Notes under the pieces: generated by a model
The model's input: the letters and a program-made list of their open reading frames with translations, nothing else
Told to the model about the DNA's origin: nothing
Databases searched by the model: none
DNA from: an uncultured Francisellaceae bacterium
Lineage (GTDB): Bacteria > Pseudomonadota > Gammaproteobacteria > Francisellales > CACEW01
Length of the DNA: 41,553 nucleotides
NCBI GenBank assembly: GCA_905612315.1
Contig: CAJQSL010000086.1
Coordinates: forward strand, 1 to 41,553
Reading direction: 5' to 3'
Part shown: positions 1 through 10,099 of the stretch, one piece after another
Layout of the letters: each line of letters starts with the position of its first letter
Position numbering within the stretch: the stretch's first letter is position 1
Made by a program: the position numbers and the translations under genes

Positions 1-2
1 CT

Positions 3-737
3 GGTATAGGAGTATTGGGTCTACTAGTTTACTGGTTGATAAAATTTAAAGCTGCCGAACGCAAAAAATTATTATGCTTCGTAACTTTATTAGTAACTGC
101 CCAAGTATTCTGGATAGTTTATCAACTAGCCCCTATGGGCTTGATGGTCTTTGCGCAAGAAAATGTCAATTTGCATATATTCAATTTTGCAATTGCCCCA
201 GCTTGGATACCAAATATAAATAGTGTAACTATAATCCTTTGTGGCCCGTTACTAGCTTTTTTATTTAATCGATTACGTAAGCGAAAAAAATGGCGTATAA
301 ATGAACCGCAGCAATATGTCTTAGGCTTGTTCTGCTGCGCATTTGGACTTTTATTGCTTAAGGTAGGAATAAGTAACACGCAATCAGCAGCGCTGATAGC
401 ATTTTCCTGGCTATTCATTTACTGCGTTCTACAAGCATTTGCAGAATTATTAATAAGTCCAATAGGATTTACTATGGTCGGCAGTCTTGTGCCCAAACGT
501 TTTCAAAGCATTATGATGGGAACCGTATTATTAAATACTGGTGTTGCCGCTATAATTGCTAGCCGAATATCAAATATTGCCTTAAGTGGTGGAGGTAAAG
601 CTACCCCAGCCTTAGTTAGGGCTAACTTTGGTGCAACTATATTTGATTTGGGAATAGTTGTTTTAGTATGCGCAATCATACTAGGACTCTTGTTACCAGT
701 TCTGAATCGGCTCACATGTACAGAAAAACCAATATAA
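3..737 (+). CDS. POT-family peptide transporter, C-terminal part (5' end outside window)
   Basis: Carboxy-terminal portion of a proton-dependent oligopeptide transporter (POT/PTR branch of the major facilitator superfamily), an inner-membrane symporter importing di- and tripeptides. The reading frame is open through the left edge, so the TTG at 15 is not a real start. Visible are about six hydrophobic segments and the family-like stretch FAELLISPIGFTMVGSLVPKRF followed by MMGTVLLNTG, which resembles the GELFxSPxGLxxVxxLAPxRFxGxMMG pattern of POT C-terminal halves. The protein ends in a short polar tail. Peptide import fits an amino-acid-scavenging intracellular lifestyle. The N-terminal ExxER proton-coupling motif lies outside the window, so substrate type is inferred from the family only. 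Confidence 0.85.
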   Translation, partial: GIGVLGLLVYWLIKFKAAERKKLLCFVTLLVTAQVFWIVYQLAPMGLMVFAQENVNLHIFNFAIAPAWIPNINSVTIILCGPLLAFLFNRLRKRKKWRINEPQQYVLGLFCCAFGLLLLKVGISNTQSAALIAFSWLFIYCVLQAFAELLISPIGFTMVGSLVPKRFQSIMMGTVLLNTGVAAIIASRISNIALSGGGKATPALVRANFGATIFDLGIVVLVCAIILGLLLPVLNRLTCTEKPI

Positions 738-791
738 GAAGTAACATACATATTGACAAAACCACCAAGCTTAATATATTATAAGCCCAAT

Positions 792-1637
<846 letters not shown>

Positions 1638-1641
<4 letters not shown>

Positions 1642-2342
1642 GATTTAACCTTAAAGCAATAACCAAAGGATCTTATAGTTTGAATATAATCAGCATATTC
1701 TGTATTTTCTAAAGCGAATCGAACGCGCCTAATATGCACATCCACAGTTCTATTGGTTAAAGTTGGCTTATCATCCCAAACTTTTTGTAATAATTTATCT
1801 CGAGAACATACATTATTTTTATTTTGAACTAAATACACTAATAACTTATATTCGATTGGACCAAGCGCAATAATATTATCTTTAACTTTGACTTCACAAT
1901 TGTTTAAATCTATAGATAACTCTTTTATATTTATATAATTATTGTTTTGGTCCTTTGCTTTAAGCATGTCTGATCTATTTAATAAGGCCAATATCCTAGC
2001 ATGTAACTCTTTTGGCGAAAAAGGTTTGGTAATATAATCATCAACCCCTACTTCAAATCCTTTAAGTTTGTTTTTCTCATCAGCTTTTGCTGTTAGCATT
2101 ATTATTGGAAGTTTTTTCAAAGAATCGTCCGACCTTATTCTTTTAACCAAACTTATGCCGCTTTTATCTGGCAGCATCCAATCAATAAGAATACAAGAGA
2201 AATTAGAATTTGAATCAGCCAGAGCAACAAGAGCAGATGATACATCACCAACGCAATTAACTTCGATATCTCGCATAGAAAGCGTAAAAGAGACCATCTC
2301 TTGAATAGGGGTCTCATCCTCAACCAATAGAACCTTTATCAT
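1638..2342 (-). CDS. phoB: PhoB-like OmpR-family response regulator
   Basis: Two-domain response regulator of 234 residues. The receiver domain (about 1-120) shows acidic pocket residues E8 and D9, phospho-acceptor D54 in LIDWMLPD, T84 and K106 in ITKPF. The C-terminal winged-helix DNA-binding domain (about 130-232) contains the usual LGPIEYKLL and the recognition-helix region NRTVDVHIRRVR. Length and motifs match PhoB, which controls phosphate-starvation genes, although no pst or phoU genes lie in the window. It is first in a two-gene unit with phoR. An AAGGA ribosome site lies about 12 bases before the ATG. No clear Pho box was seen upstream. Confidence 0.88.
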
Positions 2343-2495
2343 GTATAAAATAATCCTTTTAATTATGTTTATGTATTTTATATGAAAAACTGCTATAAAT
2401 CTAAATTGCTTTTATAAAAGTTTTGAACTAACCTTCAATCATAGCTAGTATAAAGTATGCTTTTAGTAAGTTTTTACTGTGATATCTTGTTAATT

Positions 2496-2524
2496 TTGCT
2501 AGGATATCGCGCATAATTTAAAAT
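2496..2524 (+). promoter_or_regulatory. Putative sigma-70 promoter of ihfB
   Basis: TTGCTA (2496-2501) and TAAAAT (2519-2524) are separated by 17 bases and lie about 33 bases before the ihfB start, which has a good GAGGAG ribosome site. This is by-eye matching in an AT-rich region, so chance matches are likely. Confidence 0.35.
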
Positions 2525-2557
2525 TGTATATCAAAATGAAAGTGAGGAGTTTAAATC

Positions 2558-2848
2558 ATGGCAAAACAGGTAACAAACAGATCTGATCTAATGGATATTA
2601 TTGGAACAAAACATAATTTATCTCCTGTTGATGCCGAAATATTAGTTAAAGTAATCTTAGATAAAATGGCAGCTGCCCTATCTCAAGGAAGTAGAATTGA
2701 AATAAGAGGGTTTGGAAGTTTTGAGCTCAGATTTAGAGCCCCAAGAAAAGCGCGTAATCCCAAAACTGGCGAAACCGTACAAACTGAAGGCCGACATGCA
2801 GTTCATTTTAAACCTGGAAAGGAAATGCGTGAAAGAGTTAATACGTAG
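2558..2848 (+). CDS. ihfB: Integration host factor beta subunit
   Basis: Small nucleoid protein of 96 residues that with IHF-alpha forms the heterodimer bending DNA sharply at specific sites. The segment [18 protein letters not shown] (46-63) and the arm ARNPKTGE (65-72), containing the intercalating proline P67, are diagnostic of the HU/IHF fold. The [10 protein letters not shown] and HFKPGKEMR stretches match IhfB better than HU or IhfA. A GTGAGGAG ribosome site precedes the ATG. It is divergent from phoB and convergent with acs, with only 24 bases between the two stops. In enterics ihfB follows rpsA; that linkage is absent here. Confidence 0.93.
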   Translation: MAKQVTNRSDLMDIIGTKHNLSPVDAEILVKVILDKMAAALSQGSRIEIRGFGSFELRFRAPRKARNPKTGETVQTEGRHAVHFKPGKEMRERVNT

Positions 2849-2853
2849 CAAAA

Positions 2854-2896
2854 CCTGAAGAAGATTGCCACGTCACTGCATTCCTCGCAAAGACTT
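2854..2896. repeat. Copy of a dispersed palindromic repeat at the acs 3' end
   Basis: The stretch GAAGATTGCCACGTC, then about nine bases, then TCCTCGCAAAGACT closely matches the right arm of the inverted repeat at 33049-33091 and the element at 14692-14731. It covers the ihfB-acs intergenic gap and the last codons of acs. Confidence 0.6.
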
Positions 2897-4807
2897 TATA
2901 ATAGCTTTTATCTCATCCAAACAATCAGGGTTCGCCAAAGTGGAGACATCTCCCAACTCTTCTTTTTGATAAATTTTACGTAACAATCTTCGCATTATCT
3001 TGCCCGATCTGGTTTTAGGTAAATCAGATACTATAAAACAATGCTCCAATGTGGCTATTGCCCCTATTTTTTCTCTAACCCAACTTATCAAATCAGAAGA
3101 GTAAACATCACCAGGATTAACTCCACCCATTAAACACACAAAGGCCATAATGCTCTCACCTTTAATAGCATGTGGTATCCCAATTACCGCAGCCTCACTA
3201 ATAACATTATGCCCAACTAATGCACTTTCAACTTCAGCAGTTCCAAGTCTGTGCCCTGAAATATTTAATACATCATCCATTCTGCCTGTAATCCAAATAT
3301 CTCCATCATCATCTCGCTCACAACCATCACCACTAAAATAGCTACCAGGATAATCAGATAAATATGCTTTTATAAACCTACCATGATCTTGAAATACATC
3401 TTGTAACATCCCAGGCCATGGAGCCTGAATAACTAAAGCGCCTTTTGCTTTACCCTCTAATACATCGCCATCACTGGATTTAAGCGCAGGCGCAATGCCA
3501 TACATAGGTTTAGCAGCACACCCAGGCTTTAACTTTTCTCTATCAGATAAATCAACCAACATCATCCCGCCAGTTTCAGTTTGCCACCAAGTATCTCTAA
3601 TTGGACATCTTTTTTTGCCCATATTTTTATCATACCAATTCCATGCCTCTGGATTAATTGGCTCACCAACCGTTCCTAAAACTCTTAAAGAGTCTAAATT
3701 TGTATCTTTCACCGCCGCATCACCTGATTGCATAAGCGCTCTAATTAAAGTAGGTGCAGTATAATAAATACTAACTTTATGCCGATCTATCATCTTGGCG
3801 ACTCTTGTAACATCCGGATAATTCGGCACCCCCTCATAAATTAAGCTAGTTGCCCCATTAAACAATGGTCCATACACAACATAAGAATGCCCAGTAATCC
3901 AGCCGATATCAGCACCACACCAAAAAACATCATCATCTTTTAAATCAAAAACATGCGCATGCGTAAAAGCTGCATATAATAAATACCCGGCAGAACCATG
4001 AACTATACCTTTTGGCTTACCCGTAGAACCTGAAGTATACAAAATAAACAAAGGATCAGTAGCACTCATAACTTCAGGCTCGCAATCAGCTGCTACATCT
4101 TTGGCTACTTTAAAATAATCATATAATTTAGCATTATGCCTGGAGTCCTGCTTACCATCAAAACCAGCAGTTGGCATAACATTATCATGATTAATAATTA
4201 AACAAGATTTTACACAAGAAGATTTTGCTAACGCCTGTGCAACGGCATCATAACAATTAACACCTTTAACTCCGCGAAAGAAATGCTGTGCCGTAATCAC
4301 ACAACAACAACTTGCAGCATTTATTCTATCGGCTAAAGCACTAGCTGAGAATCCTGCGAAAACTACAGTATGAATAGCTCCAATTCTTGCACATGCAAGC
4401 ATCGCAAAAATAGCCTCAGGAACCATCGGCATATATAAACAAACCCTATCCCCTTTTTTAACCCCGAGATTTTTTAAAATATTGGCAAATTTACACACAG
4501 ATTCGTATAAATCTTGGTATGTAATATTTCTAAGACTATCTGGCTCATTGCCCTCCCAGATAAAGGCTATTTTATCTTTGAGCTTAGGCAAATGCCTATC
4601 AACACAATTTACGCATACATTAAGCTTGCCATCTTCAAACCAACGCACATCACCTTTGGATATATCTCCACTATAAGCTATTTTAGGAGGAGCGCTCCAA
4701 TCTATAGCACCTGCTTGCTCAAGCCAAAAACTTTTTGAATCTTCTATTGATCTTGTATAATCCGTTGAATAATTTAATTTTTTAAAACGCAAAAAAGAAC
4801 CTGTCAT
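2873..4807 (-). CDS. acs: Acetyl-coenzyme A synthetase (AMP-forming)
   Basis: Converts acetate, ATP and CoA to acetyl-CoA through an acetyl-adenylate. The 644-residue length is close to the E. coli enzyme. Visible are the P-loop-like motif YTSGSTGKPKG (257-267), the adenylate-binding segment DTWWQTETGG (405-414), the hinge region with ISGHRLGTAEVESAL, and the C-terminal LPKTRSGKIMRR containing K603, the lysine acetylated in characterised Acs proteins. The ribosome site AGGAG lies just upstream of the ATG, and directly before it are six tandem copies of TATCT (gene strand). The last seven residues (KSLRGMQ) are encoded by a dispersed palindromic repeat, so the native C-terminus has probably been altered slightly beyond the conserved region. 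Stand-alone gene. Confidence 0.96.
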   Translation of the reverse strand: MTGSFLRFKKLNYSTDYTRSIEDSKSFWLEQAGAIDWSAPPKIAYSGDISKGDVRWFEDGKLNVCVNCVDRHLPKLKDKIAFIWEGNEPDSLRNITYQDLYESVCKFANILKNLGVKKGDRVCLYMPMVPEAIFAMLACARIGAIHTVVFAGFSASALADRINAASCCCVITAQHFFRGVKGVNCYDAVAQALAKSSCVKSCLIINHDNVMPTAGFDGKQDSRHNAKLYDYFKVAKDVAADCEPEVMSATDPLFILYTSGSTGKPKGIVHGSAGYLLYAAFTHAHVFDLKDDDVFWCGADIGWITGHSYVVYGPLFNGATSLIYEGVPNYPDVTRVAKMIDRHKVSIYYTAPTLIRALMQSGDAAVKDTNLDSLRVLGTVGEPINPEAWNWYDKNMGKKRCPIRDTWWQTETGGMMLVDLSDREKLKPGCAAKPMYGIAPALKSSDGDVLEGKAKGALVIQAPWPGMLQDVFQDHGRFIKAYLSDYPGSYFSGDGCERDDDGDIWITGRMDDVLNISGHRLGTAEVESALVGHNVISEAAVIGIPHAIKGESIMAFVCLMGGVNPGDVYSSDLISWVREKIGAIATLEHCFIVSDLPKTRSGKIMRRLLRKIYQKEELGDVSTLANPDCLDEIKAIIKSLRGMQ

Positions 4808-4819
4808 ATAACTCTCCTA

Positions 4820-4850
<31 letters not shown>

Positions 4851-5019
4851 AATTAGATTATTATTAGCTAATCTTAGTACATCTAAACTCTAGAATATAT
4901 TTATAAATACAAATTGCTACTTAAATAAAATTATGCTTAAATCCCAAGGCCGAGTATCTCAAAGAAATAACGCCTAGCAGCTTTTTGGAATGCTCGGTTC
5001 TGAAAATTAAGTTTTTTAA

Positions 5020-7266
5020 TTAAAGTAAAGTCTCTTGCATTAGCAAACTAATATCTGCTCTATCATCCCTAGCACCAAGTCGAGTTGCAGCAAAAGCACC
5101 TTGCATTTGCACAGGAACAGAAGATCCTCCTTGCTGAATACTCCCGAGAACTTGCTCAACTATATCCAAGTTTATACTCGGGTCATCCAAATAAAATTCT
5201 TTTATTTTTATAACAAGCTCACCTAAAGTTAAATCTTCATAACCATGAGTTAAAACCTCCCGGCCTTCTAACTCCCGCAATTTATTATAAAATTTATATG
5301 TTTGCTCATATATTGAGCGCTCAGAATCCAGAATTCTTTGAGTTATAGGGCGTTTTGATTTATCCATAGCTCCAAACTCTCGTGCTAGATATTTAACAAA
5401 CTTCATCGCCTTCTCACCTTTAGTTGTAACTTGGGATACAATCTGGGAGATAACAACCAGAACACTAAACACAAACCAAGCTGAAACTAAGCTTTTATTA
5501 TCTTCTGGAAATGGGCTATCTTTAGTTGATACTAATGCCGTAAAAATTGCAGCAAGAACAGTTACTGAAACAAGCCATATATTTGCCAAGGCCTGAATTA
5601 CCGAATTAAATTTACGCCGAAAATCATGAAAACCCCTTACTTGATGAACCAGCTCATCATTTATTTGATAATAACTACCAGAGATAACTATTTGATCAAG
5701 GTTAATATTACCTAGTTCACTAGCTTCAATCCTAACTAAATCAGCTTTAACAACAGCCAAGGCTTCAATACCCTCAATATTAAAACTAATATGATTTAAT
5801 ATTGACAAAAAACCTAAAGTCCAAGCTAAAACTTCAAAAGCTGTTTCACCGCCCTTATGCTGTGCTAAAAAACCTTCCATACCTGGTATATTCGAAAACG
5901 GTGTTTTAAAACCAAATAAATTTTGATACAAACCTATTATTGCTAATGGATAAATAATCCCACAACGAAAGGTTTTATAACTTGCAAAATTACAATTTAG
6001 TTTTTTATACAAACTATAAATATATTTTTTAAAAAACGTTGAAAAAACACTAGCTTCAACTTCTGCCACTCTAAATCTATATTTTTTACTATGGTCAATT
6101 AAATCTCCATCAAATAATAATTCGAAAAAATCTTGCACATAGTCTTCAAATTTTTCGTCAAACCAAATAACATCGGCAGGAATATCTTTTGCTAAGATAT
6201 GTTTTGAGCTAAGCCTAGCATTATCAAAAAACAACTTTCCAGCTCGCCTTACATCCATAACATATTTTGCAAATAATTTGCGCTTTTGCAAAAGATCATC
6301 CTCAGCTTTTGATTCATAACAAAAAGAACGTATATTTTTCCTTAAAATACCAAAATAATGAGTCATCTGCTTCCAATAACCTTTGGCACCAAATAAGGTA
6401 ACAAATGAAGTAGCCGCAAATCTTTCCCAACCAAGCTCATAGTTATAAAAATATTTTTGCATATTATCTTTAAAGCCCAGCTCTTTTTGAAAATATGGCA
6501 AAGTCCAAAGCTGAGCTCCTATCCAGTAGGACTGCGAGATTACTCCAGTAAGAGCTATCAGATACATTAAGGATCTACTTTCCAAAAGACATGAGCCTAT
6601 TCTTCTTGTATTAGAATTAGCCAGCTCAGACTGATCAGGCTCAATAGCTCGCATCATTGCAAGCTCTATTTTGCGATATTTATTAGCATAATCCTTTTTA
6701 CCTTGTATAACCAAACCTGCCTGCGAAAAAGCACACGGAAATGATAACAACACACAGGTCCAATAAGCTGTACCAGGGTTATAAGCCTCAACTTTCATAT
6801 GCTTAATAAAAAATCCTAAAGCAGGTTCATATTGTTTTAATGATGAAAAAATTAGCCCTAACCAAAAACCAGTATTATAAAAAGCTTTTTGAATATGATC
6901 CTTATAGCTACTAGGCGCAAACCAACCTGAATTATGTAATTCCTCCATCACCCTATGTTCAGAATTAATTGCACCTATATCAACCCAGTCATCTGATTCA
7001 CTAGCATCTCTTCCTTGAAAACTCGTTGGAAATACTCTATTAAATAAATTTTCTCTACTATCAACTACTCCAAAACCTTCGACTAAGTCATGTGAAGATA
7101 AATCAGGCAATGAACTAAAATCCCTTTCGATATCACCGCCGATAATAGGACTGAATATGGATAAATCAGGCTCAGAAATTGCTTGTTCTAGAGCACCATC
7201 GTCACCAGAACTATAACCAATATCAGACTCGCTATTTAAATCTGTTCCATGGTTTAAATATGACAT
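5020..7266 (-). CDS. Large multi-pass membrane protein of unknown function (748 aa)
   Basis: I do not recognise a family. The first 120 or so residues are polar and rich in Ser, Asp and Glu. About seven hydrophobic stretches follow: TAYWTCVLLSFPCAF, SLMYLIALTGVISQSY, CGIIYPLAIIGLY, FEVLAWTLGFLSILN, NIWLVSVTVLAAIFTALV and LVSAWFVFSVLVVISQIV, plus a weaker one near FWLGLIFSSL. Long charged segments (about 310-420) lie between them. The C-terminal 130 residues are charged and soluble-looking. No signal peptide is seen. The ribosome site sits in a run of seven G on the gene strand (C at 7270-7276). With Dot/Icm genes nearby, a secreted membrane-inserting effector or an envelope protein are both possible, and neither is shown. 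Confidence 0.8.
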   Translation of the reverse strand: MSYLNHGTDLNSESDIGYSSGDDGALEQAISEPDLSIFSPIIGGDIERDFSSLPDLSSHDLVEGFGVVDSRENLFNRVFPTSFQGRDASESDDWVDIGAINSEHRVMEELHNSGWFAPSSYKDHIQKAFYNTGFWLGLIFSSLKQYEPALGFFIKHMKVEAYNPGTAYWTCVLLSFPCAFSQAGLVIQGKKDYANKYRKIELAMMRAIEPDQSELANSNTRRIGSCLLESRSLMYLIALTGVISQSYWIGAQLWTLPYFQKELGFKDNMQKYFYNYELGWERFAATSFVTLFGAKGYWKQMTHYFGILRKNIRSFCYESKAEDDLLQKRKLFAKYVMDVRRAGKLFFDNARLSSKHILAKDIPADVIWFDEKFEDYVQDFFELLFDGDLIDHSKKYRFRVAEVEASVFSTFFKKYIYSLYKKLNCNFASYKTFRCGIIYPLAIIGLYQNLFGFKTPFSNIPGMEGFLAQHKGGETAFEVLAWTLGFLSILNHISFNIEGIEALAVVKADLVRIEASELGNINLDQIVISGSYYQINDELVHQVRGFHDFRRKFNSVIQALANIWLVSVTVLAAIFTALVSTKDSPFPEDNKSLVSAWFVFSVLVVISQIVSQVTTKGEKAMKFVKYLAREFGAMDKSKRPITQRILDSERSIYEQTYKFYNKLRELEGREVLTHGYEDLTLGELVIKIKEFYLDDPSINLDIVEQVLGSIQQGGSSVPVQMQGAFAATRLGARDDRADISLLMQETLL

Positions 7267-7453
7267 TTACCCCCCCTAGATCTTTATTTTTATTTTTATT
7301 TTTTATTATTCTATATATAAGTCACAAGATAAAATCTCGCTCGTATAATAGTATAAGTTATGCTAACAAATCAATCTGCTAAGCTAATTGATGCATTTTT
7401 AGAATAATCCGGGTATTATTCTCTAAAATCTATAAATCTTACAGGTAATATCA

Positions 7454-8233
7454 ATGCAACCAACATTAAATATCGCATTTAGAGCTGCTCGAAAAGCAGG
7501 TGAACATATTAATAGATTTTTTGATAGGCCAGATCAAATCGAGATTCATGAAAAATCCCCTGGAAATTATGTCACATCTGTTGATACTAACTGTGAGGCT
7601 ATTATTATTGACTCTTTAAAGCAGTCTTTCCCCGATTCAGGTTTTATCTGTGAAGAATCTGGCGATAATGATATAGACAAAGATATGGTATGGATTATAG
7701 ACCCGCTTGATGGCACTAATAATTTTATTCACAGATTCCCTTATTTTTGCATATCTATAGGCTGCCAAATTAATGGCAGGCTTGAGCATGGGCTTATTTT
7801 TAATCCATTAACTCAAGATGTATATTTTGCATCAAAAGGCCAAGGTGCGCAAAAAAATAATCAAAAAATTAGGGCAACTCAACCTAATAAAAAATTAAAA
7901 GGGACTTTAATATTACATCAGGCTAACTTTAGCAATATGCAAGAATCACACTACATAAAATCTTTAATTACACTTAAAAAACAAGTAAGTGGCATAAGAT
8001 ATACTGGCTCTACTGCTCTTGATTTGGCTCACGTAGCATCAGGGCAGGCGGATTTGTTTTTTACCTATAATCCTAAACCGTGGGATTACGCTGCCGGAGT
8101 TGTCATTGCCAAAGAAGCTGGTGCTATTGTGTGTGATTTAAAAGGTGGTACTGATTTTGGGCAGGAAAATGGAATTTTAGTTGGGGGTGCTAAGGTTGTT
8201 AGTGCGGCTTTAAGGGTGTTGGCTACAGATTAA
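7454..8233 (+). CDS. suhB: Inositol-1-monophosphatase family protein SuhB
   Basis: Mg2+-dependent inositol monophosphatase family member. In E. coli SuhB also joins the rRNA antitermination complex. The metal-binding signature is complete: E67 in ICEESG, D83 and D86 in WIIDPLDGTNNF, and D211 in KPWDYAAG. Length (259 residues) is typical. An AGG about eight bases before the ATG is the only ribosome-site candidate. It is divergent from the 748-residue membrane gene, and its 3' end overlaps the convergent 613-residue gene by 11 bases. Whether it acts mainly as enzyme or as transcription factor cannot be read from sequence. Confidence 0.94.
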   Translation: MQPTLNIAFRAARKAGEHINRFFDRPDQIEIHEKSPGNYVTSVDTNCEAIIIDSLKQSFPDSGFICEESGDNDIDKDMVWIIDPLDGTNNFIHRFPYFCISIGCQINGRLEHGLIFNPLTQDVYFASKGQGAQKNNQKIRATQPNKKLKGTLILHQANFSNMQESHYIKSLITLKKQVSGIRYTGSTALDLAHVASGQADLFFTYNPKPWDYAAGVVIAKEAGAIVCDLKGGTDFGQENGILVGGAKVVSAALRVLATD

Positions 8234-10064
8234 TCATCTTGCTTGGGTGTGTTGGGTATTGGGTGTTGGGTGTTGGGTGTTGGGTGTTGGGTGTTGGGTG
8301 TTCCGCGGCAGCTGCAGCAACAGGAGTTGTACTGGCGGCTGCTTGAAGTCCTGCAATAGCAGAAAAAATCGCATCGTCTGCTAATTGCTTGGCCAATGTC
8401 TGAAGTTCAACTAATGCCTTTGCACCAGCAGCAGCAGCATCTTCAGAACCAGAAGCATCATCTTCAGCACCAGAAGCAGAAGCACCAGAAGCACCTTCAG
8501 AACTAGACTCATCATCTTCAGAACTAGACTCATCATCTTCAGAAGCATTTAAATTGATTCCTGTTTCTTCTAAAAAAGTAGCTAAAGATTCAACCTGAAA
8601 AGTTGACAACTCTTTAAGCAAATCTCTATCTGCAGCTGCATCCCCCAAGTTATCCACTTTTAAATTCTTTAAAAAAGACCTTAACCCTATTTCAACTCTA
8701 CTTTTAAAAGCATCATCTGAAATATTAACAATATTTTCATAAGGACACGAGGGTGCGGCTGACATTAACATTAGTAATTTGGTCCGCCTTGCCTCTTCTA
8801 ACCCCTCACCCTCAACAAAAATTTTATTAACCAAGCTACTAGCTATATCATCATAAAGCTTTTCTTTAAATACAATTAACCGTGATTCAGCAACAACTTG
8901 ATTCTCAGAATCAACATACATCCTAGATGCAAGATACAAACAAAAAAATGCACTAAAGCAAACCTTGCCAGGTAATAATGATATTTCAGATTCTGGTAGA
9001 AGCATCTGCTGCATAACTTCAGAAAACCACTCTGCCATCACTAAAGATCCAATAAAAGATAAAAACAAAGCCAAGCCATTATGACGTTCGCCATCTTTCA
9101 TCATAAGATAGCGCCTCCAAACAGATGCCAATAAAGAACCTACAAAAACTATTGCGACACTAGATTTATCTGTATCAGCCAAAGTACGCTTATCGTCATC
9201 CCTGAAAACAGCAACAGCAATAAAAATAGGAACCAGTGCTGCAGCCATATAATTAACTAAATCTAAAAATAAATTAACTTTACTGCCACCGAGTACCCCG
9301 GTTACTCTTGATAGGTATTCTGAAGGAAGCTCACCCGCTTCTTTTTTCAATTTTTTCCTCATATCAGTCGTCATAACCAGAGAATCAAATAAAGGTTTCA
9401 TTGCTCCTTCATCTAGCTTCTTTCTTAATAGATAGAATAAAGGAACAAGTACAGCTGAACCTAGAGCTACACACCCTTCATTTTTATATATGGCAACCTG
9501 TGCCTGTTCAGTTTCCTGCGCAGGAAGATCGCTAATTAATACCCCAAAAATACTAGCATTCAGAAGTGAGAGATGAAGCTCTAATAAATCAGCAATCCAT
9601 TCAAGAAATTTATCAATATTCTCGGTAGTAATCCCCAATCTTTCAAGATAGCCTTTAGTATCCTGCCAATCACTATCATCATCTGCAGCCATAATCTTCT
9701 TTAAAACTTTCCTTAAAAACTGCAGCGCTGCCGCTCCACCCAAGACCCCTACAGCCCTTTCAGGCTCTTGCTCTTGTTTCAGTGAACCTCCCCCCATAGA
9801 CCATAGCATAAAAAGGTATGATGCCCAGTTAAGATTCTCATTAACTACTCTAATTACTACTGCACGACCAGGCGAATAGTCAACCAACCTTTGCCTTAAT
9901 CTAGCAGCAATACCATCTCCTACAGCATGAGCATTAGGTAAACCTGCTTCAAGATAATCATTATTAATGCTAAAAGGAAGCAGCGGTGTACTAAAGGGTG
10001 CCAACCAACTATCTCTTCTTCTACTTAAAGAAATCGGCCAATCTCTAGGAAAACCACTCATCAT
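8223..10064 (-). CDS. Membrane protein of unknown function with acidic repeat tail (613 aa)
   Basis: No family recognised. The N-terminal 160 residues are soluble-looking. Hydrophobic segments follow, including ALGSAVLVPLFYLL, YMAAALVPIFIAVAVF, SSVAIVFVGSLLASVW, GLALFLSFIGSLVMAEW and CFSAFFCLYLASR. A helical region leads to a low-complexity Ser/Asp/Glu/Ala tail with a duplicated 7-residue unit (21 bases twice, 8495-8536). The final residues (HPTPNTQ repeats) are read from a TTGGGTG heptamer array, where a change of one unit shifts the frame. The tail overlaps the suhB 3' end. Its architecture resembles the 748-residue neighbour (soluble N-terminus, membrane middle, charged C-terminus) without visible sequence similarity. 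A Dot/Icm effector or envelope role is conjecture. Confidence 0.75.
   Translation of the reverse strand: MMSGFPRDWPISLSRRRDSWLAPFSTPLLPFSINNDYLEAGLPNAHAVGDGIAARLRQRLVDYSPGRAVVIRVVNENLNWASYLFMLWSMGGGSLKQEQEPERAVGVLGGAAALQFLRKVLKKIMAADDDSDWQDTKGYLERLGITTENIDKFLEWIADLLELHLSLLNASIFGVLISDLPAQETEQAQVAIYKNEGCVALGSAVLVPLFYLLRKKLDEGAMKPLFDSLVMTTDMRKKLKKEAGELPSEYLSRVTGVLGGSKVNLFLDLVNYMAAALVPIFIAVAVFRDDDKRTLADTDKSSVAIVFVGSLLASVWRRYLMMKDGERHNGLALFLSFIGSLVMAEWFSEVMQQMLLPESEISLLPGKVCFSAFFCLYLASRMYVDSENQVVAESRLIVFKEKLYDDIASSLVNKIFVEGEGLEEARRTKLLMLMSAAPSCPYENIVNISDDAFKSRVEIGLRSFLKNLKVDNLGDAAADRDLLKELSTFQVESLATFLEETGINLNASEDDESSSEDDESSSEGASGASASGAEDDASGSEDAAAAGAKALVELQTLAKQLADDAIFSAIAGLQAAASTTPVAAAAAEHPTPNTQHPTPNTQYPTHPSKMINL
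8243..8300. repeat. Heptanucleotide tandem repeat TTGGGTG
   Basis: Six perfect TTGGGTG units (8259-8300) are preceded by one variant TTGGGTA (8252-8258) and one separate unit (8243-8249). The array lies inside the 3' end of the minus-strand 613-residue gene. Seven is not a multiple of three, so slippage changes that protein's C-terminus. Confidence 0.93.
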
Positions 10065-10099
10065 ATATCCTTATATAAAATAATAAAAATTAAAATCCT

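Noticed and set aside
7179..7382. 67-codon plus-strand frame between the 748-residue gene and suhB
   Set aside because: Overlaps the 5' end of a long real gene, is low complexity and has no ribosome site.
8243..8300. CRISPR array
   Set aside because: Units are 7 bases and contiguous with no spacers; the same applies to the other tandem repeats in the window.
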